A stretch of DNA of 64,000 nucleotides from Cryomorphaceae bacterium (GCA_027485415.1 JAIXRC010000133.1:1-64000); one strand, 5' to 3'. Positions 18,213-27,141 are shown, counted from the stretch's first letter. The notes: generated from the sequence alone by a model not told the origin. Numbers and translations are program-made.

Positions 18213-19094
18213 ATGGGCGAAACATTGGATAAATATTCAAAGAAAGGAATTCGAAGCAGTTATTTGTCAACGATTTTGGGAATTTCCTTGGTGTTGTTTT
18301 TAATAGGGATTGTAATTAGTGGATATATTGGCTTGCGCTCAATAGAAAAGGATGCAAAGCAAAATGTCCAATGCGATGTTTTTTTAAAGCCCGAATTAAA
18401 GGATGCTGATATTAAGGTTTTACAACAAAAAATAAGCGACTGGCGGGAGTTTAGTAAGGTTGAATTTGTTTCCTCTGAGCGAGCCTTGCAAGATTTTTCA
18501 GACAACCAACTGAGCAATGATATGGAGTTTTCCGAGGAGGCAAGCATCATTCCTCCCTCCCTTACGGTTTATCCGAAAAGTGAATTTGCAACAAAGGTGG
18601 AAATGGATATAATTTGCAAAAAACTCCAGCAAACCTATCCAGAGATTGACGAAGTATTCTATGATTCAAACCAGTTAGAACGCATTAATTTAGGTTTTCA
18701 ACAAATAGCCATTATTTTTATATCCATTGCCCTTTTATTGTTGGTATTAGCCATAGCAATGATCAATAATACTATTAGAATGTCCATTTATTCGAAAAGA
18801 ATGACGATAAAAACCATGCAGCTCGTAGGGGCAACCAAGAAATTTATTCGAAAACCATTTATACGAACCGCCATAACGAATGGTATAATCTCATCTCTTC
18901 TAGCAATTGTGCTTCTGGTATCGCTTTTCTATTCGCTCAATAATGTTTTAGAAACGGTAGAAATAACCTTTAACCTCGAGGACTTAATTATTCTTTTAGT
19001 TTCTTTGTTGGTTTTAGGCGTTTTTGTTACTTTCGTATCCACTTGGTTTGCATTGAATCGGTTTTTGCGTACCAACGTGGATAAATTATATTGA
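18213..19094 (+). CDS. ftsX: Cell division protein FtsX
   Basis: Permease-like partner of FtsE, linking the divisome to control of peptidoglycan hydrolases. The 293 residues give an N-terminal membrane segment (about 20-45), a periplasmic domain (about 50-160) and three further membrane segments, as in the family. FtsE is not adjacent, which is usual in Bacteroidota. The imperfect promoter-like TAATTTCG ends 4 bases before the ATG. DUF3098, uppP and truB follow with tiny gaps or overlaps, a conserved order in this phylum. Confidence 0.9.
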   Translation: MGETLDKYSKKGIRSSYLSTILGISLVLFLIGIVISGYIGLRSIEKDAKQNVQCDVFLKPELKDADIKVLQQKISDWREFSKVEFVSSERALQDFSDNQLSNDMEFSEEASIIPPSLTVYPKSEFATKVEMDIICKKLQQTYPEIDEVFYDSNQLERINLGFQQIAIIFISIALLLLVLAIAMINNTIRMSIYSKRMTIKTMQLVGATKKFIRKPFIRTAITNGIISSLLAIVLLVSLFYSLNNVLETVEITFNLEDLIILLVSLLVLGVFVTFVSTWFALNRFLRTNVDKLY

Positions 19095-19096
19095 TC

Positions 19097-19453
19097 ATGA
19101 AAGATATTCAGCATTTTGGCATGCATCCAAAGAACTATCGCTTCCTTTTAATTGGGATTGGTGTAAACATTATGGGGTATCTGTTAATGATCGGAGGAGG
19201 AGCAGAAGACGCCAATACCTTTGATGCGGATGCGCTGTTTGATCCAATTAGAATAACCCTTTCGCCTTTATTAATTCTTGCGGGATTTGCCTTAGTTTTT
19301 TATGCAATAATGAAGCCCGTTGCACCTGAAAATAATACAGGTATAAACTCAAATATTCCATCAAAGGAAGGAAAAACGGAAGACCCGACGTCTAAACTTG
19401 AGAATAAGCCGATATCCTCCGGGAAGTTTATTCCCAAGACCAAAAGGAAATAA
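19097..19453 (+). CDS. DUF3098 small membrane protein
   Basis: I start at the ATG at 19097 ('MKDIQHFGMHPKNY'), 2 bases after the ftsX stop; the track uses a TTG inside the ftsX end. The 118 residues contain two membrane segments ('FLLIGIGVNIMGYLLMIGG' and 'ILAGFALVFYAIM') and a charged, Lys-rich cytoplasmic tail. The size, motif and position between ftsX and uppP fit DUF3098. Function is unknown; the position suggests a role in envelope growth. Confidence 0.82.
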   Translation: MKDIQHFGMHPKNYRFLLIGIGVNIMGYLLMIGGGAEDANTFDADALFDPIRITLSPLLILAGFALVFYAIMKPVAPENNTGINSNIPSKEGKTEDPTSKLENKPISSGKFIPKTKRK

Positions 19454-19455
19454 GC

Positions 19456-20325
19456 ATGTCGTTTTTAGAGGCATTTATTCTTGCCTTGGTAGAGGGCTTA
19501 ACTGAGTTTTTGCCCATTTCAAGTACCGCCCATCTTTTATTTACGGAAAACTTATTGGGCATGGAGTCTAACGACTATGTTAAAATGTTCACTGTTTCGA
19601 TTCAATTTGGTGCTATCTTGGCGGTAGTGGCGGCTTATTGGCGACGCTTTTTTGTTGAAACATCCTGGTCTTTCTATAAGGTTTTGGCCATTTCAGTGAT
19701 TCCAGCATTGGTGTTGGGAAAATTGTTCGACGATAAAATCGAACAGGTTTTTGAGAAGCCAATTATCATTGCGGCTATCTTAATTTTAGGGGGAATAATG
19801 CTGCTGTTCATTGATAAAATCTTTTCGAAAGAATCTGAAATCCCCGACGGGGAAGTTACCCTTCGCAAAGGTGTTGCGGTTGGTTTTTGGCAATGTTTGG
19901 CCATGATGCCGGGTGTTAGTAGATCTGCCGCATCGATTGTAGGAGGCCTTCAACAAGGACTGAACCGAAAAACGGCGGCGGAATTTAGTTTTTTTCTTGC
20001 CATTCCCACCATGGCTGCGGTTACTCTTTATTCTTTGGTGTTGAAGGATTGGAATTATCAAGGCGAAACCATGAAAGGGTTTGAGATGGTGCTAAGCTCT
20101 CAACAGAACACCCTGATATTCCTTTTGGGAAATGTTGCCTCTTTCGGGGTAGCATTTTTGGCGGTAAAAATGTTTATTCGATTTTTGCAAAAGTACGGAT
20201 TCAAAGTTTGGGGTATTTATCGCATACTTGTAGGGGTTGTTTTATTGCTGGTTTTTCTAAACCAACCGAAAAATCAAGACCCGCCATCATCAAATCCAAC
20301 CGTAAGCACAAGTTTTCGCCCATGA
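19456..20325 (+). CDS. uppP: Undecaprenyl-diphosphatase UppP (BacA)
   Basis: Integral membrane phosphatase that recycles undecaprenyl diphosphate for peptidoglycan and other glycan synthesis; known to cause bacitracin resistance when abundant. Both family signatures are present: 'EGLTEFLPISSTAHL' near the N-terminus and 'MPGVSRSAASI' in the middle, carrying the catalytic Glu, Ser and Arg. At 289 residues it is a little longer than E. coli UppP because of a polar C-terminal tail. Its stop overlaps the truB start (ATGA), so the two are translationally coupled. Confidence 0.95.
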   Translation: MSFLEAFILALVEGLTEFLPISSTAHLLFTENLLGMESNDYVKMFTVSIQFGAILAVVAAYWRRFFVETSWSFYKVLAISVIPALVLGKLFDDKIEQVFEKPIIIAAILILGGIMLLFIDKIFSKESEIPDGEVTLRKGVAVGFWQCLAMMPGVSRSAASIVGGLQQGLNRKTAAEFSFFLAIPTMAAVTLYSLVLKDWNYQGETMKGFEMVLSSQQNTLIFLLGNVASFGVAFLAVKMFIRFLQKYGFKVWGIYRILVGVVLLLVFLNQPKNQDPPSSNPTVSTSFRP

Positions 20326-21020
20326 ATTTTTTAGAAGGAGAGGTGTTGTTGGTGGATAAGCCCTATGGATGGACCTCTTTCGATGTGGTGAATAAACTGA
20401 GATGGAACCTAAAACAGGCCCTCAAAGTAAAAAAAATAAAAGTTGGTCATGCGGGCACGCTTGACCCCTTGGCCTCTGGCCTTTTAATTGTATGTGTTGG
20501 CAAACAAACCAAAAACGTGGACACCTATATGGCGGAAGAAAAAACCTATACAGGGACCTTTCTGTTAGGAAAAACTACGCCCTCTTTTGACTTAGAAACC
20601 GAGTACAATAAAAGTTTTTCGGTTGACCACATTACGCAATCGGCCATTGAAGAAACGTGTAAGGGATTTCTCGGTGAACAGCGTCAAACGGCACCTATTT
20701 ATTCTGCCAAACAAATTGATGGAAAGCGCGCCTACCTTTACGCTCGAGAAGGAAAAGAGGTTGAGTTGAAGTCGCACCACATCAATATAACCCAATTTGA
20801 TATAGATGCTAAATCTTTTCCAGAAGTTAGGTTCGAGATTTCCTGTTCGAAAGGCACCTATATTCGTTCCATTGCTCAAGATTTCGGCCTACGATTGGGA
20901 TCAGGAGCCACGTTAACGGAACTCAGAAGAACCCGTTCAGGAGCTTTTCATGTGGATCAAGCCAAAAGTGTAGAGGCTTGGATTGATTTTATTCAAGCCC
21001 AGCATGATACTATTCTTTAA
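20322..21020 (+). CDS. truB: tRNA pseudouridine(55) synthase
   Basis: Makes pseudouridine 55 in the T-loop of tRNAs. I start at the ATG at 20322 ('MNFLEGEVLLVDKP'), which overlaps the uppP stop by 4 bases; the track start lies within uppP. The 232-residue protein has 'KVGHAGTLDPLASGLL' with the catalytic Asp, 'QTAPIYSAKQIDGKRAY' and 'SCSKGTYIRSIAQD', all TruB signatures. It lacks a long C-terminal PUA domain, as usual for the short forms. The last 11 bases overlap a small ORF on the opposite strand. Confidence 0.94.
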   Translation: MNFLEGEVLLVDKPYGWTSFDVVNKLRWNLKQALKVKKIKVGHAGTLDPLASGLLIVCVGKQTKNVDTYMAEEKTYTGTFLLGKTTPSFDLETEYNKSFSVDHITQSAIEETCKGFLGEQRQTAPIYSAKQIDGKRAYLYAREGKEVELKSHHINITQFDIDAKSFPEVRFEISCSKGTYIRSIAQDFGLRLGSGATLTELRRTRSGAFHVDQAKSVEAWIDFIQAQHDTIL

Positions 21021-21177
21021 TGTGCTTTAATTTCTCTTGAACTTCACGAATGTAGCGTTGGTACTTTTCGATTTTTTCTTGGTATCCGTTTTCTTCCGCT
21101 CTGTAGAGTCTTTTCTGAAGGTAATGCAAGCGTCTTCCTAGTTTGTACTTGTCCCATTTGTTCAAGATGCGTTTCAT
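21010..21177 (-). CDS. Small basic coiled-coil protein (55 aa), overlaps the truB 3' end
   Basis: Too short for the ORF track. Reading the minus strand from the ATG at 21177 to the TAG at 21010 gives 55 residues beginning MKRILNKWDKYKLGRRLHYL and ending EKLKHIKE. It is rich in Lys, Arg, Glu and Tyr, with heptad-like spacing of Leu/Tyr/Ile and no hydrophobic segment, so it is probably a soluble helical protein that may bind nucleic acid or ribosomes. It is clearly not a shadow, since only its last 11 bases lie over truB. I do not recognise a family. Confidence 0.6.
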   Translation of the reverse strand: MKRILNKWDKYKLGRRLHYLQKRLYRAEENGYQEKIEKYQRYIREVQEKLKHIKE

Positions 21178-21263
21178 AGTTATTGCGAATTAATGTAGCC
21201 TGAATATAACAAAAATCCAGTAAAAGGTTATTATTTACCTAAAGGGTTTTTATCACTGCACCC

Positions 21264-21271
21264 TAATTTTG
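21264..21271 (+). promoter_or_regulatory. Candidate -7 element for the glycine-rich surface protein
   Basis: TAATTTTG fits TAnnTTTG and would give a leader of about 45 bases before the ATG at 21324. No -33 TTG at the right distance was seen. Confidence 0.35.
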
Positions 21272-21323
21272 TAATGAGTTCAGTAAAGAAAAATTCGTAC
21301 ATTCGACACAAAATAAGCCGATT

Positions 21324-23657
21324 ATGAAGCGAATTATTACTCTTTTATTCCTGACTTTATTAGCGTTTAATTTTCAAGCGCAATGTGCTTTTATTTACGT
21401 TACGCCCTTGGGCCTACCAACCGGTGTTGGCAGCATGAACGACCCCATGGATGTTGCAACGGCCTTTGCAACGGCACCGAGCAATAGCCACATACGGATG
21501 GCAACCGGAATTTATATCATTAACAGTTCTCTAAGCTTGAACGGTCAGAACATCACCGTAGAAGGAGGGTTTATCGATAGCCTCGCCTGGACCAAAACCA
21601 GTACGGCGGGAGCGACTACTATTTTCAGATCCAACAGCAACCCTTCCGGTCTTCCTAATGCACCTAGAATTTCTGCCATTGAATTAGTGAGCAGAACTGG
21701 TTTCCGTTTTCAGGACCTAACCGTGCAAACGGATAATGCCGCAGCGTCTACCTTGGGTCAGCCTTATGGAACAACCGTTTATGGAATTTATATGGACAGC
21801 TGCAGCAGTTATCATTTAGTGAGATGTCAAGTTCTTGCAGGTAATGCAAGTGCGGGGCTCAATGGTTCTGTTGGTTCGAACGGGGTTAACGGCAGTAACG
21901 GAGCACAAGGCGGACCCGGCAGTTGTGATGGAGGATCATGTACGTTCAGCAGCGGTAACGCAGGCGGTAACGGGGGCATTGGTGGCCAAGGAGGCGGCGG
22001 CGTAGCTGGCGGAGCTGGAGGGCCACAACAGAATAACGCCACGAATCCGGGTTCTGCAGGAACCGCAGGAACAGGTAGAAATGGAGGTGCTGGTGGTGGC
22101 GGTGGAGCCGGAGGGGATGAGTGCACTTCCAATAACGGAGGTAACGGTGGAGCAGGAGGAGCATCGGGATGTTCGAATGGTGGAGCAGGAGGAAATAAAG
22201 GAAATGACGGAGACCCAGGAGGAAATGGCACCAATGGAGCCAACGGAACAGCGGGATCTGCCGGAGCTATAGGCAGCAACGGTCCTGCGGGAACGAACGC
22301 AGCAGGATTTTGGCAACCAGGAGCTCAAGCACCTAATGGAGCCGACGGTTGTGGAGGTTCTGGCGGCGGTGGCGGTGGCGGTGGCGGAAGGCAAACATGT
22401 GCTTTGTGTGATAATGGACCTGGAAACGGTGGTGCAGGTGGAGGAGGTGGCGGCCAAGGGGGTCAAGGAGGAACTGGTGGTTACGGAGGCGGTAGCTCCT
22501 TTGGAATTTACATTAACGTTAATGGTCAAGGAGGAAATATTGTAGACTGTTTTATTCAATCGGGTTCTTCAGGGGCTGGGGGGATTGGTGGAAATGGGGG
22601 CATTGGAGGAAATGGAGGAAATGGAGGGGCAATTCAAGCGTCGTGTACGAGCGAAATTGGCGATGGCGCGCCTGGGGGCGCTGGGGGCGCTGGGGGCGCA
22701 GGCGGTAAAGGAGGCGACGGAGCTAATGGAATTTCCCAAGCGGTTTATATCGTATCTGGCGATACTTTATTGACTCACATCGATACGTTTAATTTACAAG
22801 CACAGCCTGAAATCCATATCAGTTATGCAACGTGCAGCAATGCCTCCATGCAAGCCCAGGCCATGAATGCAAATACCGTTTCTTGGACGTTTAACACGCC
22901 AGCCAATGCGATTTCGGCGAACACGAATCCGACTTCTTTTTCCAGTGGAAACGTAGGCTACACCACGGTTCTAGCGCAAGTTAATGGAGGAGTAAATGAG
23001 CTCTATACCGATTTTATTTATATTAGTTGTTCGGGGGAAACCATAAACCAAAACCAATCCATTTGCCAAGGGGAACAAGTGTTGTTTAATGGCAGCTACC
23101 TTACCCAAGCAGGCACCTATTCTGACACACTCATCAATGCGCAAGGATGTGATAGCATTGTGGTTATGGTCTTAACCGTAAACCAAGTGAACAATACGGT
23201 TTCCATCAATCCAAGCAACGGACAGCAATTGGTTTCAAGCAATACTGGGTTGATGTATCAATGGATCAATTGTGCTACAGGAGCCAATCTTCCTGGGGCT
23301 AATGGTTCTTCCTTGTTGGCAACACAAAACGGAACCTATGCCGTGATAAGCACAGATGCTAACGGTTGTTCGGACACCTCGAATTGCATTACCATCAATT
23401 ATATTGGAATTGACGAGCTTTCCTTGCAATCTTTCAGTGTAACGCCCAATCCTTTCGTGAATGCGATGAATTTATCGTTTAACGAGCCTTTTACCGGCAG
23501 TGTTCATATTACCGATATCGCTGGAAAATTGCTTTACCAAGCCGTTTTAATGGAGCAGAAAGAATGGGCCATTCAATTCAATGTTCCACAAGGGGTTTAT
23601 TTTGTTAGCACAGAAAGCAAAGGCGCTACTCAAACGGTAAGAACTGTAAAATGGTAG
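21324..23657 (+). CDS. Secreted glycine-rich, collagen-like surface protein with T9SS tail
   Basis: A 777-residue secreted protein: signal peptide ('MKRIITLLFLTLLAFNFQAQ'), a region that starts like a parallel beta-helix ('GSMNDPMDVATAF', 'GQNITVEGG'), and then, from about residue 170 to 470, extremely Gly-rich sequence. Parts of this are regular G-X-Y triplets ('GSVGSNGVNGSNGAQGGPGS') and parts are runs of GG. Two short beta-helix-like rungs ('GIYMDSCSSYHLVRCQV' and 'GIYINVNGQGGNIVDCFI') each lead into such a Gly-rich excursion. After about residue 500 come an Ig-like domain, a 'SICQGEQVLFNG' adhesion-type module and a T9SS type A tail ('VTPNPFVNAM', 'GVYFVST'). Function is unknown; an adhesin, matrix or ice-interacting role are possibilities only. 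High-GC repeats contrast with the flanks. Confidence 0.8.
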   Translation: MKRIITLLFLTLLAFNFQAQCAFIYVTPLGLPTGVGSMNDPMDVATAFATAPSNSHIRMATGIYIINSSLSLNGQNITVEGGFIDSLAWTKTSTAGATTIFRSNSNPSGLPNAPRISAIELVSRTGFRFQDLTVQTDNAAASTLGQPYGTTVYGIYMDSCSSYHLVRCQVLAGNASAGLNGSVGSNGVNGSNGAQGGPGSCDGGSCTFSSGNAGGNGGIGGQGGGGVAGGAGGPQQNNATNPGSAGTAGTGRNGGAGGGGGAGGDECTSNNGGNGGAGGASGCSNGGAGGNKGNDGDPGGNGTNGANGTAGSAGAIGSNGPAGTNAAGFWQPGAQAPNGADGCGGSGGGGGGGGGRQTCALCDNGPGNGGAGGGGGGQGGQGGTGGYGGGSSFGIYINVNGQGGNIVDCFIQSGSSGAGGIGGNGGIGGNGGNGGAIQASCTSEIGDGAPGGAGGAGGAGGKGGDGANGISQAVYIVSGDTLLTHIDTFNLQAQPEIHISYATCSNASMQAQAMNANTVSWTFNTPANAISANTNPTSFSSGNVGYTTVLAQVNGGVNELYTDFIYISCSGETINQNQSICQGEQVLFNGSYLTQAGTYSDTLINAQGCDSIVVMVLTVNQVNNTVSINPSNGQQLVSSNTGLMYQWINCATGANLPGANGSSLLATQNGTYAVISTDANGCSDTSNCITINYIGIDELSLQSFSVTPNPFVNAMNLSFNEPFTGSVHITDIAGKLLYQAVLMEQKEWAIQFNVPQGVYFVSTESKGATQTVRTVKW
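22672..22698 (+). repeat. Triple 9-bp tandem repeat within the glycine-rich gene
   Basis: CTGGGGGCG is repeated three times in tandem, coding for Gly-Ala-Gly units. In-frame 9-bp repeats of this kind could change copy number by slippage without breaking the frame. Confidence 0.85.
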
Positions 23658-23680
23658 CGGTCAGCAGCCTTCTATAAAGC

Positions 23681-24244
23681 TTATTTTCCGTTGAATTGGC
23701 TCATGGCGAGTTGAATTCCGATGGTGCAAAATGCTTCGCATGTTTCCACGGCAAGATTTGTTCTTTCCTCTAGGGTTGCTATTTCTTCATTGGACCATTT
23801 TCCAAGCACATAATCCGATTGTCTACCCTTGGCAAAGTCGCTTCCGATTCCAAACCTCAGCCGGGCATATTCGTTAGATTGAAGCGTAAATTGGATGTCT
23901 TTAAGGCCGTTGTGTCCGCCATCTGAGCCACTTCCTTTCAGTCGAATCTTTCCAAATGGCAGGGCAAGGTCGTCGGTTACGACCAACAGGTTTTCTTTAG
24001 AAACACCCTCTTTTTGCAGCCAATAATTTACGGCTTTACCCGATAAATTCATGTAGGTGGTGGGCTTGATGAGCACTAAGGTTTTACCTTTAATTTTAAT
24101 GGCGGTTCTGTGGCCGCAGCGGTCCAAAACAAAAACACCTCCGTGTTTTTTGGCCAACACATCCACTACGTTGAATCCAATGTTATGGCGCGTATTATCG
24201 TATTCCATTCCCGGATTTCCGAGACCTACTACCAAGAATTTCAT
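23681..24244 (-). CDS. pth: Peptidyl-tRNA hydrolase
   Basis: Frees tRNA from prematurely released peptidyl-tRNA. The 187 residues begin 'MKFLVVGLGNPGMEYDNTRHNIGF', with the catalytic His and Asn; 'KPTTYMNLSGKAV' and 'DDLALPFGKIRLKGSGSDGGHNGL' complete the family signatures. It lies tail-to-tail with the glycine-rich gene. TAATTTTG lies only 4 bases before the ATG, suggesting a leaderless mRNA. Confidence 0.96.
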   Translation of the reverse strand: MKFLVVGLGNPGMEYDNTRHNIGFNVVDVLAKKHGGVFVLDRCGHRTAIKIKGKTLVLIKPTTYMNLSGKAVNYWLQKEGVSKENLLVVTDDLALPFGKIRLKGSGSDGGHNGLKDIQFTLQSNEYARLRFGIGSDFAKGRQSDYVLGKWSNEEIATLEERTNLAVETCEAFCTIGIQLAMSQFNGK

Positions 24245-24248
24245 GCGC

Positions 24249-24256
24249 CAAAATTA
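24249..24256 (-). promoter_or_regulatory. Candidate -7 element for pth
   Basis: TAATTTTG on the minus strand, 4 bases from the pth start codon; fits TAnnTTTG. No -33 TTG is apparent. Confidence 0.4.
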
Positions 24257-24277
24257 CGAAAAGAAGCGAGCTATAAA

Positions 24278-26707
24278 TTAACGAGCAAGGTGAAAGAATC
24301 CGCTGTACGTTTGATTTTTCTCGCTTAAGGTCAGCACAAAGAAATAAACACCGTCGGAAAGGTCTCCACCGTTCCACGTATTCGCATATCCTTCTTGTTC
24401 AAATACCACGTTGCCCCATCGGTTTAAAACTTTTAAGTGATTTGCAGGATAAAAATCCAAATACTTAAACGATAAAAGGTCGTTCACTTGATCGTTGTTG
24501 GGCGTGATAATGTTGGGGGTTGATACTTCTGCTGGTACTACTAAAAGGGGTCCGCAAAGCGTATCAACGCATCCGATGAGGTCTTCCACGGCTAAACACA
24601 GCATATTGGTAGAAGGATAATTAAAGCTGTTGTTCCAAGAATTATTGGAAGAAACTATGGAGTCGTTGAGCATCCAAGACCATTGATTGATGGTAGAGGC
24701 CGGGGAGATGCTTTGATCTTGGAAAAAGGTTGGGATTCCAACGAGAACCGGTGATGGATTGATGGAATAATTAGCTTGTGGGTTGCTATGAACCGTAACC
24801 GAAAAAGTGGTGGTATCCGAGGTACAGCCATCGCCGTCGGCATAAGCACTGAAAGTTATCGTATTAGGTGAACCCATATTGACTTCGTTGAAGTTAAAAC
24901 TTCCTTGCCCGTTCGTGTTATTTCCGAAATAATAGGCGGTTCCATTACTGAAACACGAACTTAATCCGATGAGGTTGTTGGTCCCAGAGCAAACCACAGA
25001 ATCATAGTTCAGTTCAATATTGGTTGCGGGCTTAATGGGAACGGTTTCAAAGGGAATACCTGCAATCACGGTACCACAAGCGTCTGTAATTACCGGTGGA
25101 GGAATATTTAACAGCGTGTAAGAGGAATCGCAATAAATAGGACAATTAGGAATATTGAGGGTGAATAAATGGTTGGTTGAACCCGCACCGCAACCGGTGT
25201 TGGTTCCGGTTACTACCGTATCGTTGGTCCATGGATGGGTAAACGTGTAGGGAGCGACCCCATAACGGGCATAAGCGCGCACTTCAACCGAGCAATTATT
25301 CGAACACAAGGGGGTTTGGGTGGCATACCAAACGGATCCGTAGGATTCAGGAGTTCGACCATACACCACGACTTGGAAAGGCCAAAGGGTGGTAAAGGGG
25401 TCGTAGCGAATATATGTGATATTGCAGCCGGCTCCGTAAGTGTAACGGCTTAAATGGAATCGCACATAGAAGTTTGTGGCAGTACAAGCTTCTGGAATAC
25501 AACACACCAAAGGCGACATCATGTTAAAGCTATCCAAGTAGGCAGTACCCGCAGACTGTGCATTTGCTCCTGTTATGGTAAAGGTTTGGGAATTTCCACA
25601 AACGGTACTGAAGTACATAACCCCTTGATTCATCGTTGCTCCCACCCACGGATCTGCGTAAAAACTAGAGGTTACGTAAACGCCTGTTGGGGTAATTCCT
25701 GCAGGTATGGTTGCTTGCAAGCTGTCAACGTTATAAGTAGGCGTTAAACACGAATTCATATAGCCCCCAGCCCAAGTGGCGGTTGGACCACCCACCAATG
25801 GGTCGATGGTAATGGGGTAAACGCGCTCGGCATCGTTGAACCATGAGGCAGCAATACCGATGGTTAAACGGTACTCATTGCTTTCGCCTATTTGCTGGAA
25901 ACTCATGGATCCTTGATGATAGTTCATGGACGCGTCGTAGGCAAATGGAGCGAATATTTTTCCACAGGGCTTTTGGGTTGCACGGTCTACGACGATGATG
26001 TTCGCACCGTAAGCGAGACCATCAATGAACAAGGCTCCTCGAGAACCCCGAACGTTAATTCCTTCCATTTCATAGGACTTCAAAGACTCGTACTGGAGTT
26101 CATAACCCTTGGGCAATACCACGGTTTCCTCTACGGTAAAATATTGGGGGTCGTTTAAGGTTACCGGTGCGTTGACCAGCACGTTGCTTTTCACTCGGTC
26201 TTCCGAGAAGATGAGCTGTTGGGTATAGTTTCCTTGACGGATTTCACAACCCGTACCCCTTACATCAGCGTTTCCGAGCGACACTTTGGGCATAGGGACG
26301 CCGTTATACTGCCGGTTTTTACCCAAGAGCAACGTTGAGCCCTTATTGTCCAAGCTGATGGTGTAGGTTCCGTCGTGGTTAAGGTGCGTAGGGTAAGCTT
26401 GTTGTTGGGCCGACCATCCGTTCGTTGATGGACTCAAACCGGATTTAATCGGTTGCAATTCCCCGTTTTTATCCAAATAATGAATGGGTTTTTTGCTGAA
26501 CACACCTTTAGTGTTGCCTTTTTCATCTTTGAAATGGCTGGAATAAAGGGTTCGTTGGCTCGTTAATTCCGTCCACACACGTCCTTGTTCTTCCATCATC
26601 AAAGAGCTGTCGTTTCCTTTAACTAAAGGGGTAGATTCTACATAACGCTGTGCATTGACCAGAGTAAACGCAGAAAAAATGAAGAGTAGTAGTAGGTTGT
26701 TTTTCAT
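24278..26707 (-). CDS. Secreted surface protein with gliding-motility-associated C-terminal domain
   Basis: An 809-residue secreted protein with a signal peptide ('MKNNLLLLFIFSAFTLVNAQ'). The N-terminal half has no family I recognise. Cys-containing Ig-like stretches follow, then a PKD-like domain (about 665-740) and a C-terminal domain of the CHU_C/type B T9SS class ('ITPNNDQVNDLLSF', 'VLNRWGNVVFEQ', 'WNGGDLSDGVYFFVL'). Such tails mark cargo exported by the T9SS and are often found in SprB-like or adhesive proteins. Its start codon shares a base with the stop of the upstream DUF2231-like gene (TAATG), so the two are probably coupled. Ligand or enzymatic function unknown. Confidence 0.75.
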   Translation of the reverse strand: MKNNLLLLFIFSAFTLVNAQRYVESTPLVKGNDSSLMMEEQGRVWTELTSQRTLYSSHFKDEKGNTKGVFSKKPIHYLDKNGELQPIKSGLSPSTNGWSAQQQAYPTHLNHDGTYTISLDNKGSTLLLGKNRQYNGVPMPKVSLGNADVRGTGCEIRQGNYTQQLIFSEDRVKSNVLVNAPVTLNDPQYFTVEETVVLPKGYELQYESLKSYEMEGINVRGSRGALFIDGLAYGANIIVVDRATQKPCGKIFAPFAYDASMNYHQGSMSFQQIGESNEYRLTIGIAASWFNDAERVYPITIDPLVGGPTATWAGGYMNSCLTPTYNVDSLQATIPAGITPTGVYVTSSFYADPWVGATMNQGVMYFSTVCGNSQTFTITGANAQSAGTAYLDSFNMMSPLVCCIPEACTATNFYVRFHLSRYTYGAGCNITYIRYDPFTTLWPFQVVVYGRTPESYGSVWYATQTPLCSNNCSVEVRAYARYGVAPYTFTHPWTNDTVVTGTNTGCGAGSTNHLFTLNIPNCPIYCDSSYTLLNIPPPVITDACGTVIAGIPFETVPIKPATNIELNYDSVVCSGTNNLIGLSSCFSNGTAYYFGNNTNGQGSFNFNEVNMGSPNTITFSAYADGDGCTSDTTTFSVTVHSNPQANYSINPSPVLVGIPTFFQDQSISPASTINQWSWMLNDSIVSSNNSWNNSFNYPSTNMLCLAVEDLIGCVDTLCGPLLVVPAEVSTPNIITPNNDQVNDLLSFKYLDFYPANHLKVLNRWGNVVFEQEGYANTWNGGDLSDGVYFFVLTLSEKNQTYSGFFHLAR

Positions 26708-27141
26708 TAATTCGATGATTCAAGGTGAATGATTTTCCCCCCGCTTTTACCCACTTCGTATCCAAGGTAACACGTCAAAAGACTTGAGGCTAAAACCACC
26801 CAAAAAAGAAATTTTCTCAATGAGTAACTCATCCAGGAGGCCCAAATAGCTACGACAGAAATCGCTCCTAAGGCGGCATTAACCCAGAGCAAAAGCTCTG
26901 CTTTTTCTTCGTGTTCGTGAATTACATGATGGCTTATTTTGGGGTATAATTGTTCAACCGCCTCCTCAGCACCTTCTCCGCTGTTGAGCGCCAAAAAAGT
27001 ACTAATAGCGGTAAGAATAAAAAAGAAATAGCCGGTGCGCTTGACTAATTCGGAAGAATAAATCATTCCGAGGATAATAAGGATGATTCCCGCTATGGGA
27101 AAAATGATGGGAAAATGGTTTACGAGGTTGTGAAACTGCAT
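26707..27141 (-). CDS. DUF2231-like small integral membrane protein
   Basis: 144 residues with four predicted membrane segments: residues about 10-28, 37-50, 85-105 and 112-130. A conserved-looking 'HFPIIFPIAG' opens the first segment, and the loop after the second holds 'GEGAEE' and the His/Glu-rich 'HHVIHEHEEKAE'. These features match DUF2231 (COG4244), where similar His residues have been suggested to bind haem or metal. It sits directly upstream of the gliding-type surface protein (TAATG overlap), but a functional link is not evident. Confidence 0.65.
   Translation of the reverse strand: MQFHNLVNHFPIIFPIAGIILIILGMIYSSELVKRTGYFFFILTAISTFLALNSGEGAEEAVEQLYPKISHHVIHEHEEKAELLLWVNAALGAISVVAIWASWMSYSLRKFLFWVVLASSLLTCYLGYEVGKSGGKIIHLESSN

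Noticed and set aside
21827-22559. Long antisense ORFs (Pro-rich 150 aa and Ser/Thr-rich 207 aa) opposite the glycine-rich gene
   Set aside because: They are the complement of GGN/GCN repeats, which read as Pro and Ser/Thr codons; no signal peptide or domain, and the plus frame has a signal peptide and T9SS tail.
21840-22740. CRISPR-like repeated DNA
   Set aside because: The repeats are short, irregular, in frame and without spacers; they code for Gly-rich protein.
25454-25747. 97-aa plus-strand ORF within the gliding-type protein gene
   Set aside because: Shadow frame; no domain features, and the minus frame is a continuous secreted protein.
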